Shown one piece after another: positions 32,768 to 42,847 of a DNA stretch of 64,000 bases. The notes below the pieces were generated by a model that made no database searches, was not told where the DNA came from, and worked only from the letters and a program-made list of their open reading frames with translations. A program made the translations under genes and the position numbers. Within the stretch, counting starts at the first letter, position 1, and every line of letters begins with the position of its first letter. The stretch is from Okapia johnstoni (lineage: Eukaryota > Chordata > Mammalia > Artiodactyla > Giraffidae): assembly GCA_024291935.2 (NCBI GenBank), contig CM044314.1, positions 29,052,001 through 29,116,000 of the forward strand. Direction: 5' to 3'.

Positions 32768-33700
32768 GTGATCACTCAACTAGAGCCAGATATCCTGGAA
32801 TGTGAAGTCAAGTGGGCCTTAGGAAGCATCACTACAAACAAAGCTAGTGGAGGTGATGGAATCCTAGTTGAGGTATTTCAAATCCTAAAAGATGATGCTG
32901 TGAAAGTGCTGCACTCAATATGTCAGCAAACATGGAAAACTCAGCAGGGGCCACAGGACTGGAAAAGGTCAGTTTTCATTCCAATCCCAAAGAAAGGCAA
33001 TGCCAAAGAATGCTCAAACTACCACACAATTTCACTCATCTCACACGCTAGTACAGTAATGCTCAAAATTCTCCAAGCCAGGCTTCAACAGTACGTGAAC
33101 TGTGAACTTCCAGATGTTCAAGCTGGTTTTAGAAAAGGCAGAGGAACCAGAGATCAAATTGCCAACATCCGCTGGATCATCGAAAAAGCAAGAGAGTTCC
33201 ACAAAAGCATCTATTTCTGCTTTATTGACTATGCCAAAGCCTTTGACTGTGTGGATCACAATAAACTGTGGAAAATTCTGAAAGAGATGGGCATACCAGA
33301 CCACCTGACCTGCCTCCTGAGAAACCTGTATGCAGGTCAGGAAGCAACAGTTAGAACTGGACATGGAACAACAGACTTGTTCCAAATAGGAAAAGGAGTA
33401 CGTCAAGGCTGTATATTGTCACCCTGCTTATTTAACTTCTATGCAGATTACATCATGAGAAACCCTGGGCTGGAAGAAACGCAAGCTGAAATCAAGATTT
33501 CCAGGAGAAATATCAATAACGTCAGATATGCAGATGACACCACCCTTATGGCAGAAAGTGAAGACGAACTAAAGAGCCTCTTGATGAAGGTGAAAGAGGA
33601 GAGTGAAAAAGTTGGCTTAAAGCTCAGCATTCAGAAAAGTAAGATCATGGCATCTGGTCCCATCACTTCATGGGAGATGGGGAAACAGTGGCAGACTTAA
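32768..33700 (+). pseudogene. BovB copy B reverse-transcriptase domain, open for 310 codons
   Basis: The longest clean BovB frame here. In order it has LEPDILECEVKWALGSI, NKASGGDGI, SVFIPIPKKGNAKECSNY, AGFRKGRGTRDQIANI, FIDYAKAFD (33221-33247), IGKGVRQGCILSPCLFN and YADD (33527-33538). These are the fingers, palm and active-site aspartates of a LINE reverse transcriptase, which copies the element's RNA at the nicked target. The frame is lost after 33700 by a small change near 33673-33700, so the thumb and C-terminal region are in other frames. No start codon context or upstream endonuclease frame joins it. Expression is unknown. Confidence 0.88.
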
Positions 33701-34301
33701 TCTTTTGGGAGCTCCAAAGTCACTGCAGATGGTAACTGCAGCCATGAAATAAAAAGATATTTACTCCTTGGAAGAAAAATTATGACCAACCTAGACAGCA
33801 TATTAAAAAGCAGAGACATTACTTTGTCAACAAAAGTCCATCTAGTCAAAGCTATGGTTTTTCCAGTAGGCACGTATGGATGTGAGAGTTGGACTATAAA
33901 GAAAGCTGAGCACCAAGGAATTGATGCTTTTGAACTATGATGTTGGAGAAGACTCTTGAGAGTCCCTTGGAATGCAAGGAGATCCAACCAGTCCATCCTA
34001 AAGGAGATCAGCCCTGGTATTCATTGGAAAGACTGATGTTGAAGCTGAAGCTCCAATACTTTGGCCACCTCATGCGAAGAGTTGGCTCATTGGAAAAGAC
34101 CCTAATGCTGGGAAAGATTGAAGGTGGGAAGAGAAGGGGACGACTGAGGATGAGATGGTTGGATGGCATCACTGACTCAGTGGAGATAAATCTGGGTAAA
34201 CCCCAGGAGTTGGTGATGGACAGGGAGGTCTGGCGTGCTGCAGTCCATGGAGTCGCAAAGAGTTGGACACGACTGAATGACTGAATTGTTCACTGATCAC
34301 G

Positions 34302-34616
34302 CTTCTTTTAAGTCACTGCTCCTTGTATTTTCTGGTACACTGCAGCAAAAAGTCATTTCTCAACTGATGAAACACTCAACTTTCAGATTGCTTTACTTGG
34401 AGATGAAACAGATAAAATGAATATTTGGCATGAAAACTTTTTTTTTACATAAAACAGTTTTGGTGAAATTCTAACTTTAAATATGAAAGATGGGACATGT
34501 CTCATCTCTGTATAAATCCTGTATACCATTAAATAGGCCTAACTTTTTTTTTTAAGTGGTATCCTTTCAAGTTTAATTTAGCCTGAAGAAAAACTCCATT
34601 GTTCGGCTTGTGTGTT
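34302..34616. other. Short unique spacer
   Basis: AT-rich DNA with two T-runs (34439-34446 and 34544-34553). No gene or repeat recognised. Confidence 0.4.
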
Positions 34617-34765
34617 CAGTGTGCTGTGTGCTCAGTTCCTCAGTTGTATCTGACTCTTTGGGACCCCATGGACTGTCGCTTGCCAGGCTCCTCTGTCCGT
34701 GGGATTTCCTAGACAAGAATACTGGAGCATGTTGCCATTTCCTACTCCAAGGTATCTTCCCAAGC
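34617..34765 (-). mobile_element. Bov-tA/Bov-A SINE, truncated
   Basis: 'gtgctcagttcctcagttgtatctgactctttgggaccccatgg', then 'caggctcctctgtccgtggg', then 'ggtatcttcccaagcc', after which the tRNA-like head is absent. Confidence 0.85.
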
Positions 34766-34849
34766 CAAGCATGTTGGCTTAATTGTCATTATATGCATGT
34801 GAAGCCTGAGCTAGTAGAAGTTTCACCGAAGAAAGGCATGTAATTTAGT

Positions 34850-35010
34850 GGAAAGAGTAATTTAGTGGCAATCTTTGGTACCATGAAGATTTGGGTTTGA
34901 ATCCTGACTCCACTATAAACCAGTTGTATAATTTTAAGCCCATTATCATATCTTTCTCAGCCTCAGTTTTCTGATGTATAAAATGAGGAAGGCCTCAGGT
35001 TAAAAAGGAA
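34850..35010 (+). repeat. MIR SINE fossil
   Basis: Plus-strand MIR order: 'atttgggtttgaatcctgactccactataaaccagttgtataattttaagccca', 'ctcagcctcagttttctgatgtataaaatgagga'. Confidence 0.8.
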
Positions 35011-35924
35011 GAATCTGTAAAACAACATATCAAATGGACCCAGTGAAGTATCTGGTACCATATACAATTATTTTCCTGCATTTGTGTCTTGTTTCTTATT
35101 GTCTCATTTAACAGGTGTTTACTGAACATCTACTAGGTGTCAAGACTGTGTTGAGCATTTAGTTCTTTGACTTTCTGTGTTTGGCCCAGATGGAATTATA
35201 ACTTCAGGGCTGAGCATCGGAAGGAGTAATGCTTGATCCATTTAAAAGCTCATTGGCACTAACCAGGGGAGAGTGGGTTTCAGAGCTTCATCACAAGGTT
35301 TCAATTAAGAAACCAAATTGAAATCTTAGTGGCATAGTGAGGTTTGGTGATTACCATCCAAAACCAGATGTAAAGTCTAGAGATGGGTCTGGTGGACAGA
35401 GTCAGTATTTGGACACTGGAACAAAACTTTGAAATTCCATCTGGAAAAACTTGTACCTCTCCGGAAACAGAATGAGCTTGGGTGTACAGAAACCCCCAAA
35501 ACTGAAATGAAATGGGGCTCGATTCTTTGTGACTTTGTTTCATATGTTCTACAGATGTGAAACTAAGTACTTGAAAATATTTGAAGTCAATGAATTATTT
35601 ACGACAAAAAAGCATGTATTTTGCCTAAGGCAGACTCTGCGCCTTTTCAGTACATCTTTTCTCAGTTATCTCTTGAACTTGGTCAACTACGTGAACTCTC
35701 AAGTAGTCAGCAAATCTGAGTTTGGTCAGAATATATTATTTGTGGATCATGACATAAAATCAATATTTAGAAGAAAGAGTTTGGGGAGAGAGAGGTGAGG
35801 AAGCACAGAGAATTTACCTTGTGAGAAATTAAGTTGTTACTCATTTTCTTTCTTTTATTTATCAAGATCCTGAGCTCAAGAAACTGGCAATTACAAAGAG
35901 CAACTATAATCGTGGCTCATAATT
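35011..35924. other. No gene; possible small L2/MIR scrap
   Basis: 'aacaggtgtttactgaacatctactaggtgtcaagactgtgttgagca' at about 35110-35158 resembles a reverse L2 or MIR end. The rest is unrecognised, with frames under 90 codons. Confidence 0.4.
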
Positions 35925-36245
35925 GCTGAACATTTTTCAAGTGCTGGGACTTTCTGCAACTTATTATTATCTTTAGTCCTGACCATCAATAACTGTCTTT
36001 CATGAATACAGAGCTCAGTGTGATTTCCTTGGGGATCAGTGCCACAGTGGAAAGAACAGGGTTTTTGGCATCGGTGAGATCTGAGTCGAAATCTTGACTC
36101 TATGACTGAGTACGTTACTGCATGTGTCTCAGCCACAGTTAATAATTCTCCACAGTTTTTCTCATTTTTCAAATGAGTAAACTGAATCTGAATGGAGTTG
36201 GGCCACCTGCCCAAAGTCACACAGATAGTCGATAGAGGAGCCGTG
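35925..36245. repeat. MIR fossils, apparently one inside another
   Basis: Reverse-MIR start (35925-36000: 'gctgaacatttttcaagtgctggg...') and reverse-MIR end (about 36155-36245: 'tcaaatgagtaaactgaatctg...cccaaagtcacacagatagtcgatagagg') flank a plus-strand MIR core (about 36040-36130: 'ggcatcggtgagatctgagtcgaaatcttgactctatgac'). This suggests one MIR inserted into another, but both are very diverged. Confidence 0.55.
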
Positions 36246-37239
36246 GACATAGAGAGATAGTGATCTTCCATCAATGAAATTCTGCGCTTTCCCACACGCT
36301 CCTATACTGCCCAGATGTTGGGGACCCCAGTGGATCACGAAGGGACAGGAAACACTCTCCTTTCACACATGACAAAAGCAGGGTCCAGAGGGGGTGAGCT
36401 GGATGCCTCAGTGATGGCAGGAATCAGAACTCCAGCCCAGGTGTCCCCCTCCACACCAGGCCTGAGAAGAGTTTACATGGAAGAAAACTAACAGTTCACC
36501 AATATTTCGCCTTTATATATTCATTTTTCTGGCTGTGGAATGGAGCATAAGTCAGGGTAAGATCGGTTAAGGTCCATTCTCCTGGTTTCCAATATGTCAC
36601 ATTTCTACAAGATTTATGGTTGTTTTCTCCTTGGTTGGAACAAATGTTGTTGGATTACCAGGCTTTGTTTACATTTTCCTCTTATCTCAGCAGCATCATT
36701 TTGATCCAGCTGGCCAGTCTGTTCCGGGGATCAGCTTTTGCCATTTGACTCCCACGTGTCCACACAACTTTCCCTTCAACTTCTTTGTATCTCTGTGTTT
36801 CCTTTGTTTTGAGTTACCTGTTTTCTGCCAAAATGGCTATTTGTGTAATTCTTCACCTTTTGTTTCCTGGTCAGTGCAGAGAGGATCTCCTAAACAGTTG
36901 TGCACACTGGGGACCAGCATTTGTGATCTTTATCTCTCTCTGGAGGAAAAGACTTCTTTCTCCATTTTCTTAATCCTGACCTCACAGCCAGTCTATTCTT
37001 TCCAGTTAGCAAATGTTTTGCTGCAGTTTCGAGTTTGCAGCAGTTTTGAAGCATACTTCCGGGAGATTCTCTATAATACAGAAAACATTTTTGCTTTGAG
37101 CCCCAGAACTTTATTTTGTGGAATTGTCTTTTAAAAAACAGAACAAAGAGCAGTTGCAAATGCCAGTTCCTTGGCTCTAGTTGTTTCCTTCTAGGCCCTA
37201 AATGGTAACCAGACACTGACTCAAATTCCATGGCCCCAT
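36246..37239. other. Unique DNA with a motif-free 172-codon frame
   Basis: The plus frame 36616-37134 is the longest outside recognised repeats, rich in F, L, S and C as expected for AT/pyrimidine-rich DNA. It has no domain, repeat or conserved spacing that I recognise, and it overlaps a 113-codon minus frame. I treat it as a chance frame; an unrecognised old repeat or exon cannot be excluded. Confidence 0.4.
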
Positions 37240-37500
37240 CACACCCCGCTGCCCGCCCCTTTCCTCTTGAGGTTCATTATTTCTCCAAATTAAAACGTTC
37301 TGGTTGGAATGAGTGAGGATAAAGAGACAAGGCAGCAGGGAGCTCCGGCTACACAGAGGGATTAGATCTCAGGGAGGCCTTCCTCACTGGTCTGAGATAC
37401 GATTAATCGGCCGATAGGACTGTAACTTTGTAGTTTGAGGAGATCCGTTTTAAAAGGAAGTCTGCTCTCGTTACCTGTGACTGTTGAGATTTAAACACAA
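37240..37500. promoter_or_regulatory. Candidate conserved non-coding element
   Basis: Repeat-free and richer in CpG than its neighbours, with two overlapping 10-bp palindromes: CGATTAATCG (37400-37409) and ATCGGCCGAT (37406-37415). 'gggattaga' nearby carries a further GGATTA site. Paired ATTA cores are typical homeodomain sites. No promoter element or transcript is visible; the call is a hypothesis from composition alone. Confidence 0.25.
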
Positions 37501-37559
37501 CTTATCAGCATATTTGCAACAACCCAGAGATTTTGGCTTTACCCAAATATGAAGGTGTT

Positions 37560-38260
37560 TGTCTTTCATTCATCCATTAACTCATTCATTCGTTCTGCAA
37601 ATATTAACTGCATGGTGATGATGACTATGCATCAAGCATGGTGCTAGGTCCTGAGGACTCCAGGGCAAACAAAAGACAGACTGCCTCCTGCTTTCTCAGA
37701 TTTTACAAGGTAAGTCGAGTGGCAAATATTAAGTAAATAATCACATGCATTTGTGAACATCCGCACACTGAAGTAAGCTCACTGCAGGAGAGGAGGGTCT
37801 TTCTAGGGCAGATAACAGAAGGTCTCACCTAGGGCAAGTGTGTATGCTTGCAGCTATGTCAGAGCGGTCCTCACTGAGGAAGACACCAGTGAGCTAAGAT
37901 CTGAAAGGCGAGAGAGAGTTCATGGGTGACTGTGGGGTGCCAGGTGAGGTATGCTTTCGGGGCAGGGTGTTCTCCGTATGACAGAGGGAATGACGTACAG
38001 AGGCTAGCTGTAGGAATGGGCATGATGCATGTGAGTACATGAATTTAGACCAGAGAAGCTGGGTTCCTGAGTGCAAGAGGGAGAATGCAGCAACAGTGAC
38101 CTGAGGGTCAGCCCAATTCTAGGGCCGGGTGAAAGATTTTGTCTCTAGGCTTAGAGCCACTGACAGGTGCTATGCTGGAAAATGGCAGGATTCAATTTGC
38201 ATTTTGAGAAGATTGCTTCTGTCTCCTGTGGAGAACAGATGCTCCTCGGGCCAGGGTAGA
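37560..38260 (-). repeat. Old L2-type or similar interspersed repeat
   Basis: Starts with a reverse-L2-like end ('ttcattcatccattaactcattcattcgttctgcaaatatt...catggtgctaggtcctgaggactccagggcaaaca'). It continues with blocks often found together in old mammalian repeats: 'gtgagctaagatctgaaagg', 'ggcagggtgttctccg', 'gattgcttctgtc'. The exact family is uncertain. Confidence 0.5.
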
Positions 38261-39889
38261 TCCATCCAGTCATTCATTCATGACACGCAGAGAGAGGGAA
38301 AGCGATGGCCTTGTTTCTGTCAGAAGTTATTGTTGAGTGACTGAGAACAGATAATAAACTAACACGTAGATGAGGAGAAAAGATGCTTTCCATGGCACTA
38401 AGTAAAATGAAAGGAACTGACCGGGGGGCACCTGGCAGACAGCACGGGGAGGCTCTGTTATTCCCAGTCTTCTGAGTTCTTAATGAAGCCCTCTCTGAGG
38501 AGCTGAGATTTTCCTCCCCTCTGGGGAGAGTCTGAGTCTTGCGTCTTGCTTAGAACTAAACCAATCTCCTTATCAGCACTTTGACTACTTGTCCTTATGT
38601 GCTGATTCTGTACATGGACCCCTGGATCCCCCAATTTTTCCTGGCTTTTCCTACAGTGTGAAGTATGTGATCCTGAAGGAACTTTCAAGATCATCTCATT
38701 CAGCTCTCTCATTTTACAGGCAACCAAGCAGAAGCCAAGTGAGGTACTGTACAAGGGGTCAGTGAGTATCCCATTCTTGTATCCATGGCATCTTGTGCTG
38801 CACCCAGAGCCCACAGCCTTACCATTCCATCCTCTTGGTAAGGATGGGGGCACAGCAGTGCTTTCTGAGGCCATGCAGCCTGTTTCCAAAGCACTTTTTA
38901 TCACTGGATGCGTAGGAGACTCCAAATACCTGTGGAAAGTGATTAATGGTCTTTTTTTTTTCCCCTGGCATTTCCTAATGCAAAAAATCTTGGATAGCAA
39001 CCAATTTAATTTAGACTCCAGAAATTGCTACTTTTTTTTCAACTTGGCTTGTATTAATGATATTTTTAAAATGCCCTGAAGCTCCGAAGCGTATTTGAGA
39101 TCATGAAATAGCATTACAAAGCTTTTGCCATTTATAGAATTGCATGGAATACAAAGTCCAAAAAAAGAAAGTAAAAAAGAATTCTTTTTTACTCCTTTGG
39201 TGATCCTAGTATAACCTAATCTGAAATAATGCTTCCTGAGCTGATTATAATAAAATTCTTTTATATTCTATCTCTTAGGAGTTCCCCCATTGTTTGGGGA
39301 GAAAAATTCCGGATTTAGTCAAGGCTACAGGCACTGAAGAAAAAATTAGGTGATAATATTTGTTCCAGGAAAACATTTTTTTCAATAAATTTCACATATA
39401 TTCTACCACAAGGGAATTTTTTTTTTCTCTTTTGTGTGAGATGGGCGTTTTATGATCTTCATTTTCAGATGAAGAAATTGAAGCCCAGAAAAATAAAGTT
39501 ACCAAATTTACAGAGCAAACTCTAATTATTATGACCATCAAGTGGCTTGGAAGACATTTTGTATGACATTTTAGCTTAGATGAGAGAGAGGAGCTAATGC
39601 TAGTGGGGGGTTGGGGAGATTCCTTGAGAGCCAACAGTCGAGTTTGGAAATTCATGTTTGAATATCCATTTAGGGCTTTTGTTTCCATATGTTGGTTCTC
39701 AGCAGGTCAGAATGGCAAAGAGGTACTGAATTGCCTGGGTCAGTTGGGGAGAGAAAAGAGTCAGATCTTCCTTGGGAGAGTCACAGAAGTTAGTGTGCTG
39801 AGGTGCACTTGGCCTCTCAGCAGAGACCAAGGGCACCTGCCAAGTGCTGAGGGTCGGACTCAGGTAACTGCATTCAGTTGTTTCCGGTG
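38261..39889. other. No gene or recognised repeat
   Basis: The minus frame 38458-39000 (180 codons) is long for chance but shows no domain, signal peptide or repeat pattern, and plus-strand frames overlap it. T-runs lie at 38951-38961 and 39418-39426. Small MIR-like wording near 38690-38720 ('ctctcattttacagg') is too short to call. Confidence 0.4.
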
Positions 39890-40335
39890 TTGGCTTTCAC
39901 AACACAAATGGTGTAATATAGCAGAAATTTACTCTATCACAGTTCTGGAGGCCAGCTGTCTCAAATCTACCTCACTGAAGTGAAACCAAAGTCTTTCAGG
40001 GCTCTGCTCTCTCCAGGGGCTCCAGGAGTGAATCTGTTCCTTGTCTCTTCCTGCTGCTGGTGGCTTCCATGATCCCTTGGCTTGTGGCCACATCACTCCA
40101 GTCTCTGCCTCCATGGTCACATTGCCTCTTCCTTCTCTGCCTGTGCCAAAACTCCCTCTACCTCCCTCTTAGGTGCTTGCATTTAGAGCCCACTCAGATA
40201 ATCCGGGACAACCTTCCACATGTGATTCTTAATCAAACCTGCAAAGATCCCTTTCCCTGATAAGGTGATATTTACAGGTTCCAGAGATTAGGACCTGATA
40301 TCTTTAGGGTCGTTATGGAACCCATCATATACTGA
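39890..40335 (-). repeat. Ancient interspersed repeat, same family as 4551-4770
   Basis: Shares 'cacagttctggaggcca', 'ggggctccaggagtgaatctgttccttg' and the far end 'cactcagataatccgggacaacc...gattcttaatcaaacctgcaaagatccc...acaggttccagagattaggacctg' with a common old LTR-like mammalian repeat. Longer than the first copy. Confidence 0.6.
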
Positions 40336-41508
40336 ACCTGGATCCATCATGCTGACACCATTTATTTATGGCTGACAGAGGACAATGCTGTGAACAAGAG
40401 GCCAGCGAAAGAGAACCTTCCTGTTCTCCAGACATGGGGAGAAATGTCATAATCAGTGTCTGGCAGAACAAACACTGAAGGGAAGAGCTTAAGAAATATG
40501 CAGCTCCCGAGTGACCACATGGCATGATTACTGCTGAGTTTGTTTATTAGAGGAAAGAAAGCAGCCATGTTGGGAACCTTGGGTGGTTTTCATATCCTGG
40601 AAGTTATGTAGAAATCGTTGGACAGGAATGACTTATTCAGGAGTGTAAAATGATTTCTTGTTCAAACAGACCGCAATCCTCAAGTGGTTAAAAGAATCCT
40701 CCCAGAGAAGAGAAATGTAAAATGTCCTTCAAAAGGCTATTAATGTAGCCCTTTAGGGACAAAGAATCACATCGTCCCCAGTCTCTTGTTGACTTTACCC
40801 CACGGAGCGTGGTTGTTGAGAAGGAGCAGTGAGGATAAAGCATCTGGCCGCGGTAACTGAACGATGTGGTGAAGAAGTGTCCTCCTTCCCTCCCTCATTC
40901 ATGAGTCAGGAATGGAGAGGGATGAACATGCCTGGTGAGTGGAAGCTACACATTCTTGTCCATTTTCTTGCTTTAGATGAAAGAACATATCACAGTACTG
41001 CCCCCCCACTCCTCCAAATAAATAAATAGCATCAGCCAGCCTGGATCTTCTCTTGTAAACTGCAGATGCATCAGTAACACAGACAGCAGAGATGCTTCCC
41101 TGACTTTCCCATGCCTGAGAGATTGGGGTGAGGCTTTTCATTGAGATTTTCCAAATGCCAGTCAAGGGCATTTCTAAGCTTCCCATAAACCTTGGTGATT
41201 ATTTTAGGGTTGAAAACACTTTTTTTCTTACATGATCACCTATCATCTCTCCAAATTCTGGGACTCCCTAAAGGCCCAAATGTCTTACCTCTTTTCACCC
41301 TTCTTTATTCCCCCTTGACCATCATAAGTAATTCATATAATTAAGCAGTTTCCAGAAATGATGTTCAGGTAAAAATGCTTACCCAGCCTTATCTATCCAA
41401 CAGAGCCCTGAAAACTGCTGATTCTAGAATAAAACTACTCAAATTTAGGTTGATCATCTACTTGGCAAAATGTGATTCAAGACGAATCACAAGGACTGGC
41501 TGGACTCG
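40336..41508. other. No gene or recognised repeat
   Basis: About 40790-40870 keeps several CpGs including a CCGCGG site at 40847-40852. No other signal was found. Confidence 0.4.
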
Positions 41509-42847
41509 GTTCAGTTCAGTCACTCAGTCATGTCCAGCTCTTTGTGACCCCATGGACTGCAGCATGCCAGGCTTCCCTGACCATCACCAACTCCTGGAGC
41601 TTGCTCAAATTCATGTCCACTGAGTCAGTGATGCCATCCAACCATCTCATCCTCTGTTGTCCCCTTCTCCTCCCGCCTTCAATCTTTCCCAGCATCACGG
41701 TCTTCAGCATCAATCCTTCCAATGAATATTCAGGACTGATTTCCTTTAAGATTGACTAGTTGGATCTCCTTGCAGTCTAAGGGACTCTCAAGGGTCTTCT
41801 CCAACACCACAGTTCACAAGCATCAATTCTTTGGTGCTCAGCTTTCCTTATAGTTCATCTCTCACAACCATGCATGACTACTGGAAAAACCATAGCTTTG
41901 ACCAGATGAACCTTTGTTGGCAAAGTAATGTCTCTGCTTTTTTATATGCTGTGTAGGTTGATCATAGCTTTTCTTCCAAGGATCAAGCATCTTTTAATTT
42001 CATAGCTGAAGTCACCATCTGCAGTGATTTTGGAGCCTCCCAAAATCAGGTCTCTCACTGTTTCTCCATCTATTTGCCATGAAGTGATGGGACTGGATGC
42101 CATGATCTTGGTTTTCTGAATGTTGAGTTTTAAGTCAACTTTTTCACTCTCCTCTTTTACTTTCATCAAGAGGCTCTTTAGTTCTTCTTCTTTTTCTGCC
42201 ATAAGGGTGGTGTCACCTGCATATCTGAGGTTATTGATATTTCTCCTGGCAATCTTGATTCCAACTTGTGCTTCCTCCAGCCCAGCGTTTCTCATGATGT
42301 AATCTGCATAGAAGTTAAATAAGCAGGGTGACAATATACAGCCTTGATGTACTCCTTTCTCGATTTGGAACCAGTGTGTTGTTCCCAAATTTGCTGGCAT
42401 GTTGAGTGCAGCACTTTAACAGCATCATCTTAGGATTTGCAATAGCTCAACTGCAATTCCATCACCTCCACTAGCTTTCTTCATAGGGATGCTTCCTAAG
42501 GACCACTTGACTTTGCATTCCAGGATGTCTGGCTCTAGGTAAGTGATCATACCATCATGGTTATCTGGGTCATGAAGATTTTTTTTTTTTATAGTTCTTC
42601 AGTGTATTCTTGCTACCTCTTCTTAATATCTTCTGCTTCTTTTATGTCCATACCATGTCTGTCCTTTATTGTTCCCATCTTTGCATGAAATGTTCCCTTG
42701 GTATCTAATTTTCTTGAAATCTCTAGTCTTTCCCATTCTATTGTTTTTCTCTATTTCTTTGCACTGATCACTGAGGAAGGCTTTCTTACCTCTCCTTGAT
42801 ATTCTTTGGAACTCTGCATTCAAATGGGTATATCTTTCCTTTTCTCC
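41509..42847 (-). mobile_element. BovB LINE copy D, truncated and internally deleted
   Basis: Minus strand. In sense it runs from 'ggagaaaaggaaagatatacc' (coding GEKERYTHL) to the (tgaact)n-like tail at 41509-41520. About 430 bp are missing at about 42395-42405, joining the part before SVFIPIPKK to the IGKG block, so the FIDYAKAFD catalytic block is gone. About 55-60 bp are also missing near 41703. The active-site motif reads YAGD instead of YADD (about 42213-42224). The remaining frame 41942-42400 carries QKTKIMASSPITSWQI. A 'ctggact' word on both flanks may be a decayed target duplication. Confidence 0.92.

Larger units (their letters stand above)
30912..34301 (+). mobile_element. BovB LINE copy B, near full length
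   Basis: Contiguous plus-strand RTE element of about 3.4 kb with a 5' leader unlike copy A, the endonuclease region, the reverse-transcriptase region and a 3' tail ending near 34288 ('cacgactgaatgactgaattg'). The 9-bp 'cttctttta' at 30903-30911 and 34302-34310 is a candidate target duplication. Homology to copy A starts near 31097 (11062 in A). Coding damage includes TGG to TGA at about 31499, a frameshift near 31650, TAA at 32000-32002, TGA at 32087-32089 and frameshifts near 32320 and 32660-32770. The RT core is unbroken. Confidence 0.93.

Noticed and set aside
36616..37134. 172-codon open frame outside recognised repeats
   Set aside because: Composition is that of T-rich DNA, with no motif, no start context and a competing frame on the other strand. 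A splice-aware or conservation search would be needed to revive it.
38458..39000. 180-codon minus-strand open frame
   Set aside because: Long but motif-free. Plus-strand frames overlap it and no family resemblance is visible, so it is most likely chance.
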